DNA of 5,779 nucleotides. It comes from Erysipelotrichaceae bacterium. GTDB taxonomy: Bacteria > Bacillota_I > Bacilli_A > Erysipelotrichales > Erysipelotrichaceae. The position numbers and the translations under genes are program-made. Location: the NCBI GenBank assembly GCA_024709285.1, contig JANJWY010000233.1, positions 1 through 5,779 on the forward strand, in the 5' to 3' direction. Numbering within the stretch: the stretch's first letter is position 1; the number at the start of each line of letters is the position of its first letter. Below are positions 5,688-5,779 of this stretch, one piece after another. The notes below the pieces were generated by a model. The model saw nothing but the letters and a program-made list of their open reading frames with translations, ran no database searches and was not told the DNA's origin.

Positions 5688-5693
5688 ATATCA
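5679..5693. promoter_or_regulatory. Palindrome over the lipoprotein -10 box, possible operator
   Basis: TGATAT-TTT-ATATCA is a perfect 6-bp inverted repeat covering the proposed -10 box. A bound regulator, possibly the adjacent TetR protein, would block transcription. It is AT-rich, so chance is a real alternative. Confidence 0.35.
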
Positions 5694-5709
5694 AAGGAGA
5701 AATCTATTT

Positions 5710-5779
5710 ATGAAAAAAATATTTTTAATAGCTGTATCAATTTTGCTGGTTGGTTTGCTGACCGTCGGATGTACGACTG
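5710..5779 (+). CDS. Lipoprotein, N-terminus only (runs off the right edge)
   Basis: Only 23 codons are present. They encode a typical lipoprotein signal peptide: two lysines after the Met, a hydrophobic core (IFLIAVSILLVGLL), and a lipobox L-T-V-G-C with the lipidated cysteine at residue 21, followed by TT. The protein should be exported and anchored to the outer face of the membrane. AAAGGAGA ends 9 bases before the ATG, a strong ribosome binding site. The mature function (substrate-binding protein, efflux adaptor or other) cannot be told. Its place after the TetR-family gene suggests shared control. Confidence 0.82.
   Translation, partial: MKKIFLIAVSILLVGLLTVGCTT

Overview
The window suggests a low-to-mid GC Gram-positive (Firmicutes/Bacillota) anaerobe or facultative anaerobe. 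The signs are strong AGGAGG-type ribosome binding sites, sigma-A-like promoters, tightly overlapping genes, a lipoprotein with a short Gram-positive-type signal, and an oxygen-independent amine/amino-acid dehydrogenase operon. An Erysipelotrichia- or Clostridia-like host is my guess; nothing in the window fixes the genus.

Region 1 (about 1-2744, minus strand) is a five-gene operon in which each gene overlaps the next by 4 to 14 bases. In transcription order it encodes a small [2Fe-2S] ferredoxin-like gamma subunit, an FAD/NAD-type alpha subunit, a ferredoxin carrying 4Fe-4S motifs and an extra C-terminal domain, a stand-alone BFD-like [2Fe-2S] protein, and a DAO-fold FAD oxidoreductase (beta subunit) that runs off the left edge. 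Together they look like a split, multi-subunit flavin/iron-sulfur dehydrogenase related to D-hydroxyproline dehydrogenase, octopine/nopaline oxidase, HcnABC and archaeal dye-linked L-proline dehydrogenase. The likely chemistry is oxidation of a secondary amine or amino acid by beta, with electrons passed through the Fe-S subunits. The substrate cannot be read from the sequence.

Region 2 (2745-4130) is a divergent promoter region followed by a single-gene plus-strand unit. It encodes a bacterial homologue of archaeo-eukaryotic release factor eRF1/Pelota (baeRF type) with a strong RBS and an extended -10 promoter. It ends at a hairpin terminator shared with the convergent membrane-protein operon. 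This is the most interesting single gene here, because related bacterial proteins (Balon) are ribosome hibernation factors.

Region 3 (4107-5779) holds two translationally coupled, paralogous four-helix membrane proteins on the minus strand, transcribed divergently from a TetR-family regulator. The shared intergenic region has a near-palindromic operator candidate and opposed promoters. Downstream of the regulator, a lipoprotein gene begins and runs off the right edge; its promoter carries a perfect small palindrome over the -10 box. The likely logic is a TetR repressor controlling itself, the membrane pair and perhaps the lipoprotein gene. No RNA genes, insertion sequences or CRISPR arrays were seen, and no stretch longer than 300 bases lacks a gene.
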